Source: Betaproteobacteria bacterium
Lineage (GTDB): Bacteria; Pseudomonadota; Gammaproteobacteria; Burkholderiales; CAIKXV01
Length of the DNA stretch: 64,000 nucleotides
Direction of reading: 5' to 3'
Assembly (NCBI GenBank): GCA_947458265.1
Contig: CANGYF010000003.1
Coordinates: forward strand, 186,001-250,000
The translations under genes and the position numbers were made by a program. Positions 16,505 to 25,786 of the stretch are shown piece after piece; positions within the stretch are counted from its first letter, which is position 1; each line of letters opens with the position of its first letter. The notes beneath the pieces are model-generated. The model worked only from the letters and a program-made list of their open reading frames with translations, was not told the origin of the DNA and did not search any database.

Positions 16505-17728
16505 TTGGCTGGTCCGTTGTCGCATATCCGTGTCCTCGACCTCACCCGCGTGCTCGCCGGCCCGTGGTGTGGGCAGAACCTCGCCGACCTCGGCGCCGAA
16601 GTGACCAAGGTCGAACGACCGGGCAAGGGCGACGACTCGCGCGCGTTCGGGCCGCCGTGGATCAAGGATGCAGCCGGCAACGACACGGCCGAGGCGGCCT
16701 ACTTCGTCTGCGCGAACCGCGGCAAGCAGTCGGTGACGCTCGACCTTTCGAAGCCCGAGGCGCAGCAGATCGTGCGCCGGCTCGCTGCGCAGTCGGACGT
16801 GCTGCTCGAGAACTACAAGGTCGGCGACCTGGCCCGCTACGGGCTGGGTTACGACGACCTGTCTAAGGAGAACCCCGGCCTGATCTACTGTTCGATCACA
16901 GGCTTCGGCCAGACCGGCCCGTACAAGGACCGGCCGGGCTACGACTTCATGGCACAGGGCATGGGCGGGCTGATGAGCGTGACCGGCGAGCGCGACGACC
17001 TGCCGGGCGGTGGTCCGCAGCGGGTGGGCGTGCCGATCGTCGACATCATGACCGGCATGTATGCCTCGATCGCGGTATGCGCAGCGATCGCGCATCGTGC
17101 AGTCACGGGCAAGGGCCAGTACATCGACATGGCACTGCTCGACACCCAGGTGGCCTTCCTGTCGAACCAGGGCATGAACTACCTCGCCACCGGCGAAGCG
17201 CCGGCACGGTTGGGCAATACCCATCCGAACATCGTGCCCTACCAGACCTTCCGCACGTCCGATGGCGCGATCATCCTGGCCTGCGGCAACGACAACTTGT
17301 TCCGCAAGTTCTGCGAGGTCGCTGGCTGCAGTGAACTGGCGACCGATGCGCGCTTCGCGACCAACGGCAAGCGGGTCGAGAACCGCACGGTGCTGACCGC
17401 GACCCTCGATGCGGTGTTCGCGAAGCGCACGACGAAGGAATGGGTGGCGGCGCTGGAAGGCGCCGGCGTCCCCAACGGCCCGATCAACGACCTTAAGCAG
17501 GTGTTCGAGGAGCCGCAGGTCATCGCGCGCGGCATGCGCATCGACGTGCCGCATCCCACCGCCGGCACGGTGCCGATGGTGGCGAGCCCGATGCGTTTCT
17601 CGGCGACGCCGATCACCTACGAGGTGCCGCCGCCGACGCTCGGCCAGCATACGGCCGAGGTGCTGGCGAAGCGGCTCGGCCTGTCTGCCGAGGACATCGA
17701 ACAGCTGAGGCGCGACGGCATCGTCTGA
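16505..17728 (+). CDS. Class III CoA-transferase (CaiB/BaiF/formyl-CoA transferase family)
   Basis: A 407-residue protein starting (L)AGPLSHIRVLDLTRVLAGPW and containing LADLGAEVTKVERPGKGDD, CANRGKQSVTLDL, GLIYCSITGFGQTGPY and GQYIDMALLDTQVAFL, where the catalytic Asp is expected. These enzymes move coenzyme A between carboxylic acids through enzyme-bound anhydride and thioester intermediates. The best start is a TTG at 16505, with GGAGG five bases upstream; no ATG fits. Lack of partner catabolic genes leaves the substrate undefined. Transcription probably begins within or after the repeat element. Confidence 0.9.
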   Translation: MAGPLSHIRVLDLTRVLAGPWCGQNLADLGAEVTKVERPGKGDDSRAFGPPWIKDAAGNDTAEAAYFVCANRGKQSVTLDLSKPEAQQIVRRLAAQSDVLLENYKVGDLARYGLGYDDLSKENPGLIYCSITGFGQTGPYKDRPGYDFMAQGMGGLMSVTGERDDLPGGGPQRVGVPIVDIMTGMYASIAVCAAIAHRAVTGKGQYIDMALLDTQVAFLSNQGMNYLATGEAPARLGNTHPNIVPYQTFRTSDGAIILACGNDNLFRKFCEVAGCSELATDARFATNGKRVENRTVLTATLDAVFAKRTTKEWVAALEGAGVPNGPINDLKQVFEEPQVIARGMRIDVPHPTAGTVPMVASPMRFSATPITYEVPPPTLGQHTAEVLAKRLGLSAEDIEQLRRDGIV

Positions 17729-17762
17729 CCGGAATCGCTCGCCGCCGGGCGCCCGGCAACCG

Positions 17763-20129
17763 TCAGCGCGAACAGGCCTCGCGCGCCCCGAGCGAACAGG
17801 CGTTGCGCAGGCTCTCCTTCGCATCGCCGGGCCTGCCGAGTCCGTCGAGCAGCAGGCCGCGGAGCAACCAGAGTTCGCCATTGCGCTCGTTCAGCTTCAG
17901 CGCCGCTTCGATGTCGGCGAGCGCCTCGGCTGGCCGGCCGAGGCGGGCGAGACCCTGCGCCCGCGTGGCGAGCGCCCGCGGATTGCCCGGATCCAGCGCG
18001 ACCAGCCGGTTCAGGTCGGCCAGTGCGGCATCGTTGCTGCCCTTGAGGAACAGCGCCGTCGCGCGGTTGGCCAAGGCCTCGCGCGAGCCGGGATCGAGCT
18101 CGATCGCGCGGCTGAAGTCGCGCAGCGCGGCGTCGAGGTCGCCCAACTGCGCGTACAGCGTGCCGCGGTTGTAGAACGCGGAGGACGATCGCGGGTTGGC
18201 TTCGATCGCGCGCTGCAGGTCGGCCATCGCCCGGTCCGGCTGCTTCGCAGCTATCGACAGCGTCGCCCGGGCGGCCAGCGTGTCGGCGTCGTTCGGACGC
18301 AGTGCCAGGCTGCGCTCGATCGCTTCGCGTGCCGGTTCCGCCTGGCCCATGCGCAGCCGGGCCAGCCCGAGGTTGGTCCAGCCGATCGCGCTCTTCGGAT
18401 CGAGCGTGGTCGCCTGTTGCGCTGCTTCGGCTGCGGCGCGCACGTCGCCGAGCGCCAGCAGGGCGGCCGACGCGTTGGCCGCCGGTTCGCCGCTCTTCGG
18501 CTTGAGCTCGAAGGCGCGGCGGTAGTAGCCGAGCGCCTCCTTCGGCTGGCCCAGTTGCATCAGCGCGACGCCGGCGTTGAGGTTCGCGCTGAATTCGCCC
18601 GGTACGATGGCGATCGCCCGCTGGAAGTCGGCCAGGGCCTCGCGCGCACGTCCGACGCGCAACTGCTCGAGGCCGCGCACGATGAACGGACGTTCAGCGC
18701 CGAGCTGCCAGGGTTCGTCCAGCTTCTTCACTGCATCGTCCCACAGGCGCAGCGGCGTCTCGAAGCTGGCGAGCCGGTTCGATGCCGGGAAGCAGAGCAC
18801 GACGGCGGCGACCAGCAGGACGCCGAGCGCAGCGCGTGTCGGCAGCAGGTGGCCGAGCAGCGGCAGTGCGGCCGGCAGCGCGAACATCCACAGGTAGCTG
18901 CGGTACAGCACCATCGGCTCCTGCAGCCTCACCGTGGACAGCTCGGTGATGAAGAGCAGCAGCGGGGCGAGCAGTGCGAACCCGAGCAGGCGCAGCGTGC
19001 GTCCGGCGAGCAGCATCCAGGTCGCAAGCGCGGCATAGCCGACGGCCAGCGGCAGCCCGAGCAACTGGGGCATCTCGGTGAGCGTGCGCGCGAATCCGGG
19101 CCGCAGGTCGATCGACATCCAGGCGGGATTGGGCAGCAGCCAGGTGCCGAGGTAGCCGAAGAACAGCCAGAGCTGGGTGAGCACCGACAGCGGATACACG
19201 TTCTCGAGCCACAGCTGCGGACGCCCGCTGTCGACCTCGGCCAGCATCTCGGCCACGAACGGCTCGTACGGTGCTCCGAAGATGCCACGCGTGCGCGCTA
19301 TCACGAACAGGGCGATCGCTGCATAGAGCAGGATCGGCAGCCACAGCGAACGCAGCAGGGGCAGCAGCGCGGCGAGCGACTGCCCGAAGGTGCGTCGGCC
19401 CGTCGGCTGGCCGCTGGAGGGATCCACGCCGCGATCGGCGCGCCCGCCATCGACCAGCACCGCCAGCGCCATCGCGACGGCCGGCAGCATCACGGCATGT
19501 TCCTTCGAGAACAGCGCGACGAAATAGCACAGCGCCGCGGCCAGGTACCAGGCAGCCCGTCCGCCCGCCATGCCGCGCAGGAAGCACAGCAGCGACAGGA
19601 TCGAGAACAGCGTCGCCATCACGATGCTCCGCTGCACCAGGTAGGCGACGCCATACACCGAGACCGGATGTACGGCGAACAGCAGCGCGCCGGCGAAGGC
19701 ATACCAGCAGGGCGCGTCGTCCGACCAATCGGTCATGCCGGGCAGGCGGCCAGCCGGTTCCCTGGCTGGCAGCAGCACCCGCTCGAATACCGCGCGCAGC
19801 AGCATGAAGAGGGCAATGCAGGTGGCCGAGTGCAGCACGAGATTGATCGACCGATGGACCGGCAGGCTGTCGCCGGCCAGCGCCCATGTCCAGCCGAGCG
19901 TGACATAGGAGAACCAGCGCATGTCGAACGCGAACATCGACTGCGCATACTGCGCGAGCACGCGCGGGGTCATCAGCGCGCGGTCGTCGAACACCAGCGG
20001 GTTGTCGAGCGAGCGGAAGTAGAGCGCCACCACGGCGATCGCCAGCGCGGCGCAGAGCGCAGCCACTACGGCAGCACCTGCCTTGAACCGGTCGGGCGAC
20101 GCCGGGGGCACGGGGATCGGCGCGGACAT
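17763..20129 (-). CDS. Membrane protein with C-terminal TPR array (TMTC/PMT-like)
   Basis: A 788-residue protein. The first 430 or so residues hold about ten hydrophobic segments, beginning AAVVAALCAALAIAVVALYF, with a loop YFRSLDNPLVFDDRALM that carries an acidic DD pair as in dolichyl-phosphate-mannose-type glycosyltransferases (GT-C fold). Residues about 460-780 are a series of TPR repeats (GWTNLGLARLRMGQAEPAREAI; SSAFYNRGTLYAQLGDLDAAL; ...). The layout resembles eukaryotic TMTC and bacterial TPR/GT-C proteins that glycosylate proteins. Catalysis is inferred from topology only. EVE-domain and TPR genes are separated by three bases and are likely cotranscribed. Confidence 0.75.
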   Translation of the reverse strand: MSAPIPVPPASPDRFKAGAAVVAALCAALAIAVVALYFRSLDNPLVFDDRALMTPRVLAQYAQSMFAFDMRWFSYVTLGWTWALAGDSLPVHRSINLVLHSATCIALFMLLRAVFERVLLPAREPAGRLPGMTDWSDDAPCWYAFAGALLFAVHPVSVYGVAYLVQRSIVMATLFSILSLLCFLRGMAGGRAAWYLAAALCYFVALFSKEHAVMLPAVAMALAVLVDGGRADRGVDPSSGQPTGRRTFGQSLAALLPLLRSLWLPILLYAAIALFVIARTRGIFGAPYEPFVAEMLAEVDSGRPQLWLENVYPLSVLTQLWLFFGYLGTWLLPNPAWMSIDLRPGFARTLTEMPQLLGLPLAVGYAALATWMLLAGRTLRLLGFALLAPLLLFITELSTVRLQEPMVLYRSYLWMFALPAALPLLGHLLPTRAALGVLLVAAVVLCFPASNRLASFETPLRLWDDAVKKLDEPWQLGAERPFIVRGLEQLRVGRAREALADFQRAIAIVPGEFSANLNAGVALMQLGQPKEALGYYRRAFELKPKSGEPAANASAALLALGDVRAAAEAAQQATTLDPKSAIGWTNLGLARLRMGQAEPAREAIERSLALRPNDADTLAARATLSIAAKQPDRAMADLQRAIEANPRSSSAFYNRGTLYAQLGDLDAALRDFSRAIELDPGSREALANRATALFLKGSNDAALADLNRLVALDPGNPRALATRAQGLARLGRPAEALADIEAALKLNERNGELWLLRGLLLDGLGRPGDAKESLRNACSLGAREACSR

Positions 20130-20132
20130 CGT

Positions 20133-20600
<468 letters not shown>

Positions 20601-20753
20601 GGGTGTGGCGGGACTCTCTGCTGGAGGAGCGGTTTGCACAAGCGCTGAGGGCGGCGCGCCGAGCGTGCCGCGCAAAGTATATCGAGTTGGCCCGGCGTCG
20701 GCGCTGCCGAGCGCGCGCCCTGCACGGCCGGCTTCGTCGCCGTCACTTCGGCG

Positions 20754-22085
20754 TCACGCGATCGCCGGCACGCCCATGATGTAGGTCTGCCGCACATTGC
20801 GGTCGTCGCCGAGAACCATCAGCGCGAACAGCCGCTCCTCGAGCGTGCGCGCCAGCGCATCGCGCCGCGCACCGAGCGCGCTCGCCGCCGGATCCAGCAC
20901 GACGAAGTCCGCCTCGCGGCCGGGCAGGAAGCTGCCGATCCGGTCGTCGAGCCCGAGGGCGCGTGCGCCGCCGAGCGTCGCGAAGTAGAACGCCCGATGC
21001 GCGGACAGGTCCTGACCCATCATTCGCACGACCTTGTAGGCTTCGGCCAGGGTGCGCAGCATGCTGAAGCTGGTGCCGCCGCCGACATCGGTGGCAATGC
21101 TCACCTGCACCCCGGCCGCATCGGCCGCGGCGAGGTCGAACAGCCCGCTGCCCAGGAACAGGTTGGAGGTCGGGCAGAACGCGACCGAGGCCCGGGCCAG
21201 CGACATGCGCCGGCGGTCCTCTGCGTCGAGGTATATGCAGTGTGCGTAGACCGAGTGGCGCAGCAGGCCATGCCCTTCGTACACGTCCAAGTAGCTGCGT
21301 GCGCTCGGGAACAGCGACCGTACCCAGGCGACCTCGGCGAGGTTCTCTGCCACATGGCCCTGCACCAGCACGTCCGGATGCTCGGCAGCCAGTTGCCCGG
21401 CGAGCGCCAGTTGTGCGTCGGACGAGGTGCAGGCGAAGCGCGGCGTGATCGCATAGCCGAGCCGGCCGTTGCCGTGCCAGCGTTCGATCAGCGCGGACGA
21501 TTCATCGTAGGCCGATCGTGCGGTGTCGCGCAGGTCGTCCGGGCAGTTGCGGTCCATCATCGCCTTGCCTGCGATCAGCCGCAGGTTGCGTACGGTCGCC
21601 TCTTCGAAGAGCGCGTCGATGGACGTCGGGTGCACGGTACCGAACACCAGCGCCGTCGTGGTGCCGTTGCGCGCGAGCTCGTCGAGGAAGAACGCCGAGG
21701 TGGCGCGTGCATGTGCGGCGTCGGCGAACCGGCGTTCGGCCGGGAACGTGTGCCGTTCCAGCCAGTCGAGCAGCGTGCTGCCACCCGAGGCGATGACATC
21801 GGTCTGCGCATGGTGGATGTGGGTGTCGACGAAGCCGGGCATCAGCAGGCAGCCGGTGTGGTCGACCAGCGGCGTGCCGGCGGGCAGGGTAGCCAGCAGT
21901 GCGGTGGCCGGCCCGGTACGCAGCACCCGTCCGTCCTCGACCAGCAGCAGGCCGTCCTCGATGTACTCGCACCCGCCGTATCCGGAGCCGGGATCGGCAA
22001 GGAAATGCAGGATCGAGCCGCGAAATGCACACAGTGCACGCAGTGCGTGCTCTGCGTCGTCGGGGCGGTCGGACGGTTCGGTCAT
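20754..22085 (-). CDS. guaD: Guanine deaminase
   Basis: A 443-residue amidohydrolase. PGFVDTHIHHAQTDVIAS carries the first two metal His; HVAENLAEV, a His in YAHCIYLD and the Asp in SIATDVGGGTSFSML supply the rest of the zinc site. VDTHIHHAQ and ATDVGGGTS are typical of guanine deaminases, which convert guanine to xanthine in purine salvage or catabolism. Length agrees with the family. The ATG at 22085 precedes a non-conserved leader of about 20 residues, so the true start may be later. It lies downstream of the 6S RNA gene on the same strand, where some bacteria have a folate cyclo-ligase gene instead. Confidence 0.88.
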   Translation of the reverse strand: MTEPSDRPDDAEHALRALCAFRGSILHFLADPGSGYGGCEYIEDGLLLVEDGRVLRTGPATALLATLPAGTPLVDHTGCLLMPGFVDTHIHHAQTDVIASGGSTLLDWLERHTFPAERRFADAAHARATSAFFLDELARNGTTTALVFGTVHPTSIDALFEEATVRNLRLIAGKAMMDRNCPDDLRDTARSAYDESSALIERWHGNGRLGYAITPRFACTSSDAQLALAGQLAAEHPDVLVQGHVAENLAEVAWVRSLFPSARSYLDVYEGHGLLRHSVYAHCIYLDAEDRRRMSLARASVAFCPTSNLFLGSGLFDLAAADAAGVQVSIATDVGGGTSFSMLRTLAEAYKVVRMMGQDLSAHRAFYFATLGGARALGLDDRIGSFLPGREADFVVLDPAASALGARRDALARTLEERLFALMVLGDDRNVRQTYIMGVPAIA

Positions 22086-22157
22086 TGCAGCTGCCGGCCG
22101 GCGGTCGAGGATGCATTCGCGCAGGATGCTGTGCTCCGTGCGCGGTTTCTGTAGGGA

Positions 22158-22329
22158 CCCCTGCGGATACCATCCGAACCCGAGTCTTGAACCATCAGGT
22201 TCAAGAGTGGTTGCCTTCCGAGCACCTCAGGTACGTCCGACGTGGGACGCGCACACAGCGCTCTGTAGGTCGGCAACCGAAGTTACCGCATTGGTTCAAG
22301 AGATTCCGATCCGTACGGCACCGCAGGGG
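22158..22329 (-). ncRNA. ssrS: 6S RNA
   Basis: The 332-base gap between zapA and guaD contains a region whose ends pair exactly: CCCCTGCGG (5' on the minus strand, at 22329) with CCGCAGGGG at the other end. Near the 3' end the RNA reads CTTGAACCTGATGGTTCAAG, the counterpart of CUUGAACCAAGGGUUCAAGG in E. coli 6S RNA. An internal CTTGAACC also occurs near the 5' side. Length (about 172 nt), long imperfect hairpin shape and position just downstream of zapA are all as known for 6S RNA. It binds sigma-70 RNA polymerase and lowers transcription in stationary phase. The exact ends may be a few bases further out. Confidence 0.85.
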
Positions 22330-22417
22330 ATTGATCTGCCGATGTTGCCGCGATGTTTCCGAGACATGCTGAATCTACGACTGTCGCGGCTGGAACTGCA
22401 GGCTCTAGACTACACCA

Positions 22418-22744
22418 CTAGAACAGCTTGTCCTGCTCCGACAGTGCTTCGTCGAGCGATGCATTGAGCACGCTGACCCGTCGCCGCAGTTCCGAGACAT
22501 CGAGCGGCCCGGCGACACGGGTGGTGAGGTGCTCGTGCGCGATGTTGAGCGCAGCCATGATCGCCACGCGCTCGGCCCCCATCACCTTCGCGCCGTCGCG
22601 GATGTCGCGCATCTTGTTGTCGAGGTAGGTGCAGGCGTCGAGCAGTTCCTGTTCCTGGCCCGGCGGGCAGGCGATGCGGAACTCTCGGCCCAGGATGGTC
22701 ACCTCGAGTGCCTTGCCGTCCGGCGAAAGCCTTGCTTCACTCAT
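22418..22744 (-). CDS. zapA: Cell division protein ZapA
   Basis: A 108-residue protein with LEVTILGREFRIACPPGQEQ, then LLDACTYLDNKMRDIRD and a long C-terminal helix (RVAIMAALNIAHEHL...) of coiled-coil form. This is the ZapA pattern: a small globular head and a dimerising helix that crosslinks FtsZ filaments at the division site. It is followed by 6S RNA and preceded at 35 bases by a small coiled-coil gene, the common betaproteobacterial order. Confidence 0.95.
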   Translation of the reverse strand: MSEARLSPDGKALEVTILGREFRIACPPGQEQELLDACTYLDNKMRDIRDGAKVMGAERVAIMAALNIAHEHLTTRVAGPLDVSELRRRVSVLNASLDEALSEQDKLF

Positions 22745-22779
22745 GCCATGTACCCGGGTGTGTATCGATGTCCAACGGG

Positions 22780-22992
22780 TCAGTCCTCGTCGCGCTCGGG
22801 TGCGGGTGGGACGCGCTCGAGCAGTGCCTCGACGCGCTGCCGCGCCGACTCCATGCGCTCGGCAAGCTGCTTGTTCTCGTTGTGCGCCACCACGAGCTGC
22901 TGGCGCAGCGTGCCGTTCTCGGCGCGCAGCCGCCTGCTCAGCTCGATGAGCTGCGACACGCGTTCCTCGAGGCCCTTGAGGTCCAGATCCAT
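22780..22992 (-). CDS. ZapB-like small coiled-coil protein upstream of zapA
   Basis: A 70-residue protein, almost all one heptad-patterned helix (LEERVSQLIELSRRLRAENGTL, QQLVVAHNENKQLAERMES). Proteins of this size and pattern directly before zapA are common in beta- and gammaproteobacteria (TIGR02449-like) and resemble ZapB. Function in Z-ring organisation is inferred from position and form. It is probably cotranscribed with zapA. Confidence 0.75.
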   Translation of the reverse strand: MDLDLKGLEERVSQLIELSRRLRAENGTLRQQLVVAHNENKQLAERMESARQRVEALLERVPPAPERDED

Positions 22993-23069
22993 GCGCTGAC
23001 TATAGGTAATCGGAAGCCGTGCGTCAAAGCCGTACCGGCGGCAGCATGCACCGAGGTCCGCTACGCAGC

Positions 23070-23098
23070 AGGCGTCCCGGTCGGTCGGCGTATATACT
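23070..23098 (+). promoter_or_regulatory. Possible promoter of the cobalamin-riboswitch transcript
   Basis: TATACT at 23093-23098 lies just before the riboswitch, giving a start near 23105. No good -35 box is visible at the expected distance, so support is weak. Confidence 0.3.
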
Positions 23099-23105
23099 GC
23101 CCTCG

Positions 23106-23295
23106 CGATTCAGGTGCCTCGCCTCTTTTCCGGGCGGGGTTAAACGGGAAATCGGTGAGTGGAGGACCAGGTGGTCCTCGACGAAGCCGGTGCTGCCCCC
23201 GCAACGGTAGGCAAGTGCGGACAGGCCAACGCGCCACTGTGGGATGACCATGGGAAGGCGGCCTGTCAAATCTTGCGAGCCCGGAGACCGGCCAG
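23106..23295 (+). promoter_or_regulatory. Cobalamin (B12) riboswitch
   Basis: All the main cobalamin-aptamer blocks are present in order: AAACGGGAAATCGGTG, then GCTGCCCCCGCAACGGTAGG (the B12 box area), GCCACTG, GGGAAGGC and closing GAGCCCGGAGACCGGCC. It should fold with adenosylcobalamin or a related corrinoid and lower expression of the receptor gene downstream. About 200 bases lie between the aptamer and the ATG and should contain the expression platform. One small hairpin (GCCCT-tgc-AGGGC near 23317-23329) is visible, but no clear T-run, so control at translation is more likely than termination. Confidence 0.96.
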
Positions 23296-23494
23296 GATCG
23301 TCGATCGCCGCCTGATGCCCTTGCAGGGCCGTGGTGGTGGTCTGCAGCGGACCGTCGCGGGTGGCGACCGGTCGACCTGGAGGCCTCCGTGCGCTGCTCG
23401 GCACGCAGGGTCGGCACGGATCGACGGTGGCGCCGGAGGCGGCCCCTGCCGGATACCGGCGTGCGGAGGGCGCGCCGCTGCCAGGAGGCCATCC

Positions 23495-25666
23495 ATGAAG
23501 AGCCATCTCCCCCGCCACGCCGCCGCGATGTCGGTGGCGGCGCTATGCCTCGTCCCGCTGGTCGAGGCTGCCGCCCAGCCGGTCGCAGCCCCGGAGGCAC
23601 AGCCGGCTGCACGTCCGGCACCGACCGTGGTTGCGCAGCTTTCCCCGGTCGCCCTGCGCGAAGTGGTGGTTACCGCCACCCGCTTCGAGGAGCCGTCCGG
23701 CGAACGGCCGGTCAACCTGAGCGTGATCCCGCGCGAAGCCATCGCGACCACGCCCGCCCGCACGCTCCCGGAACTGCTGGCGCTGCAGCCCGGCATCAGC
23801 ACCCGGGAACTGTACGGCGGTGGTGCGTCCGGTGCGACGGTCGACCTGCGCGGCTTCGGATCGGTCGCCGGGCAGAACACGCTGGTGCTGGTCGATGGCC
23901 GGCCGCTGAACGACGCCGACCTGTCTGCGGTGTCCTGGTCGACGCTGCCGCTGTCCTCGATCGAGCGGGTCGAGATCCTGCGCGGCAGCGGTGCGGTGCA
24001 GTACGGTGCCGGTGCCAGCGCCGGCGTGATCAACGTCATCACCCGCATGGCCCGGCCGGGCGAGCGTTCGGCCGAGCTGACCCTGCAGGGTGGCAGCCTG
24101 TCCACGGGTGCGGTCGCCTTCAACGGCAACCTGGGCAGCGGTCCGCTCGCGCTGCGGCTGTATGCGACCCACCTCGAGACCGATGGCTGGCGTGCCAACA
24201 GCAGCAATACGCAGGATATCGGACAGGCGGACCTGCGCTGGCGCGATGGCCCGAACACGCTCACCGCACGGCTGGCGATGGACCGGCAGAACAGCCGGCT
24301 GCCAGGCGCACGCCGGGTGCAGCCCTCGGCCGGCGTGAACCAGCTCGAGGACAATCCGCGCGGCACCTCGACACCGCTCGACTACGCGGTGCGCGACGGT
24401 GCGCGCGCCAGCCTCGATTTCGACCGGGTACTCGACATCGGCGCGTTCAACCTTGGCGTCGGCTGGCGCAACACGAACCAGGCGTCGTACTTCGACTTCG
24501 GTGGTTTCCCCAGCTACTCCGAGCGGGAGCTGTCGGTGCTCGCGATCACGCCCAGGATGCGCTTCGTGAACGCGCTCGGTGCGGCCAGCCTGTCGACCAC
24601 GGTCGGCGTCGATGTCTACCGTTGGGACTACCGGCTGGTCTCGAGCAATGCCCAGGGCAACATCGGGCGCCCGGCGAACACGATCGAGGCTGTGCAGGAC
24701 AACGCCGCCCTGTACATCGCGAGCACGGCCTCGTTCGATGCCACCGGCACCACCGTCACTGCCGGCCTGCGCCGGGAGCGCTACAAGGCAGCCGCAACGG
24801 ACTTCCACGATCCGACGGCGCCGGGCGGGGCCTTCGGCTCGGCTGCGCCGGCCGACAACCAGACGCTGTACCAGCACGCCTGGGAACTCGGCGTCCGCCA
24901 GTCGCTGTCGGGAGCCTGGTCGGCGCTGGGCCGCGCCGGGCGCAGTTACCGGTTCGCTAACATCGACGAGATCTACGGCAGCACGGCCGTGTTCACCAAC
25001 CAGCTGCAGTTCCTGCGGCCGCAGGTGGCTACCGGTGGCGAAGTGGCGCTCGACTACACCACGCCATCGGCCAGCGCGCGGCTTGCGCTGCATCGGCTGG
25101 ACGTCGACGACGAGATCCGGCTCGACCCATTCACCTCCGGCATCGGCAACACCAACCTGCCGGCGCTGCGCCGTCAGGGCGCGGAACTCGGCGGCTGGTG
25201 GCAGGCGGCACCGGCACTGCGCCTGACCCTGGCCTACACCTGGACGCAGGCACGCTTCCGCGAAGGCGTGCTGCCCGGCACCGCACCGTTCAACCAGACC
25301 AGCATCGCGCTCACCGGGCGCACGGTACCGCTGGTGCCCGCGCACCAGGTCGCGCTCGGTGCATCGTGGAAGCCGGTTGCCGAGCTCACCCTGTCCGCCA
25401 GCGCGCGCAAGGTGGCCAGCGCGGTGATGGACAACGACGAGGGCAATACGCTCGCCGCACGCATCCCGGGCTACACGCTGGTCGACCTGCGCGCCGCATG
25501 GGACGCGCGCAGCTGGCAGTTCGCGCTGGCGGTGAACAACCTGTTCGACCGGAGCTACTTCAACTACGGGGTCCGGTCCACCTCGGCCTTCACGCCCGAC
25601 CGGTACAACGCGTATCCGCTGCCGGGACGCACGGCGCTGGCGACGGTGGTGTACCGGTTCCGGTGA
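23495..25666 (+). CDS. BtuB-like TonB-dependent cobalamin receptor
   Basis: A 723-residue outer-membrane receptor. Residues 1-28 form a signal peptide; REVVVTATR near 55-63 is the TonB-box area. The plug domain has TLPELLALQPGIS, VDLRGFGS, LVDGRPLND and IERVEILRGSGAVQYGAGASAGVINVIT. The rest is beta-barrel. Control by the riboswitch points to vitamin B12 as cargo. CCAGGAGG precedes the ATG at 23495; the frame stays open upstream through the riboswitch to 23159, but that part would be a false extension. The C-terminus ends YRFR, so the usual last aromatic residue is followed by Arg, which is slightly unusual for a barrel protein. Confidence 0.9.
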   Translation: MKSHLPRHAAAMSVAALCLVPLVEAAAQPVAAPEAQPAARPAPTVVAQLSPVALREVVVTATRFEEPSGERPVNLSVIPREAIATTPARTLPELLALQPGISTRELYGGGASGATVDLRGFGSVAGQNTLVLVDGRPLNDADLSAVSWSTLPLSSIERVEILRGSGAVQYGAGASAGVINVITRMARPGERSAELTLQGGSLSTGAVAFNGNLGSGPLALRLYATHLETDGWRANSSNTQDIGQADLRWRDGPNTLTARLAMDRQNSRLPGARRVQPSAGVNQLEDNPRGTSTPLDYAVRDGARASLDFDRVLDIGAFNLGVGWRNTNQASYFDFGGFPSYSERELSVLAITPRMRFVNALGAASLSTTVGVDVYRWDYRLVSSNAQGNIGRPANTIEAVQDNAALYIASTASFDATGTTVTAGLRRERYKAAATDFHDPTAPGGAFGSAAPADNQTLYQHAWELGVRQSLSGAWSALGRAGRSYRFANIDEIYGSTAVFTNQLQFLRPQVATGGEVALDYTTPSASARLALHRLDVDDEIRLDPFTSGIGNTNLPALRRQGAELGGWWQAAPALRLTLAYTWTQARFREGVLPGTAPFNQTSIALTGRTVPLVPAHQVALGASWKPVAELTLSASARKVASAVMDNDEGNTLAARIPGYTLVDLRAAWDARSWQFALAVNNLFDRSYFNYGVRSTSAFTPDRYNAYPLPGRTALATVVYRFR

Positions 25667-25786
25667 CGCCCGCTGCCGCGCCGGGCTGACGGCATGCGGC
25701 GCGGCGGGGCGCTCGGGCATAATGACCGCTTCGCCCCGCCTGTCGCGGGACTCCCCGGGGCCGGTCGATCGGCTGTCCTCCCTGCC

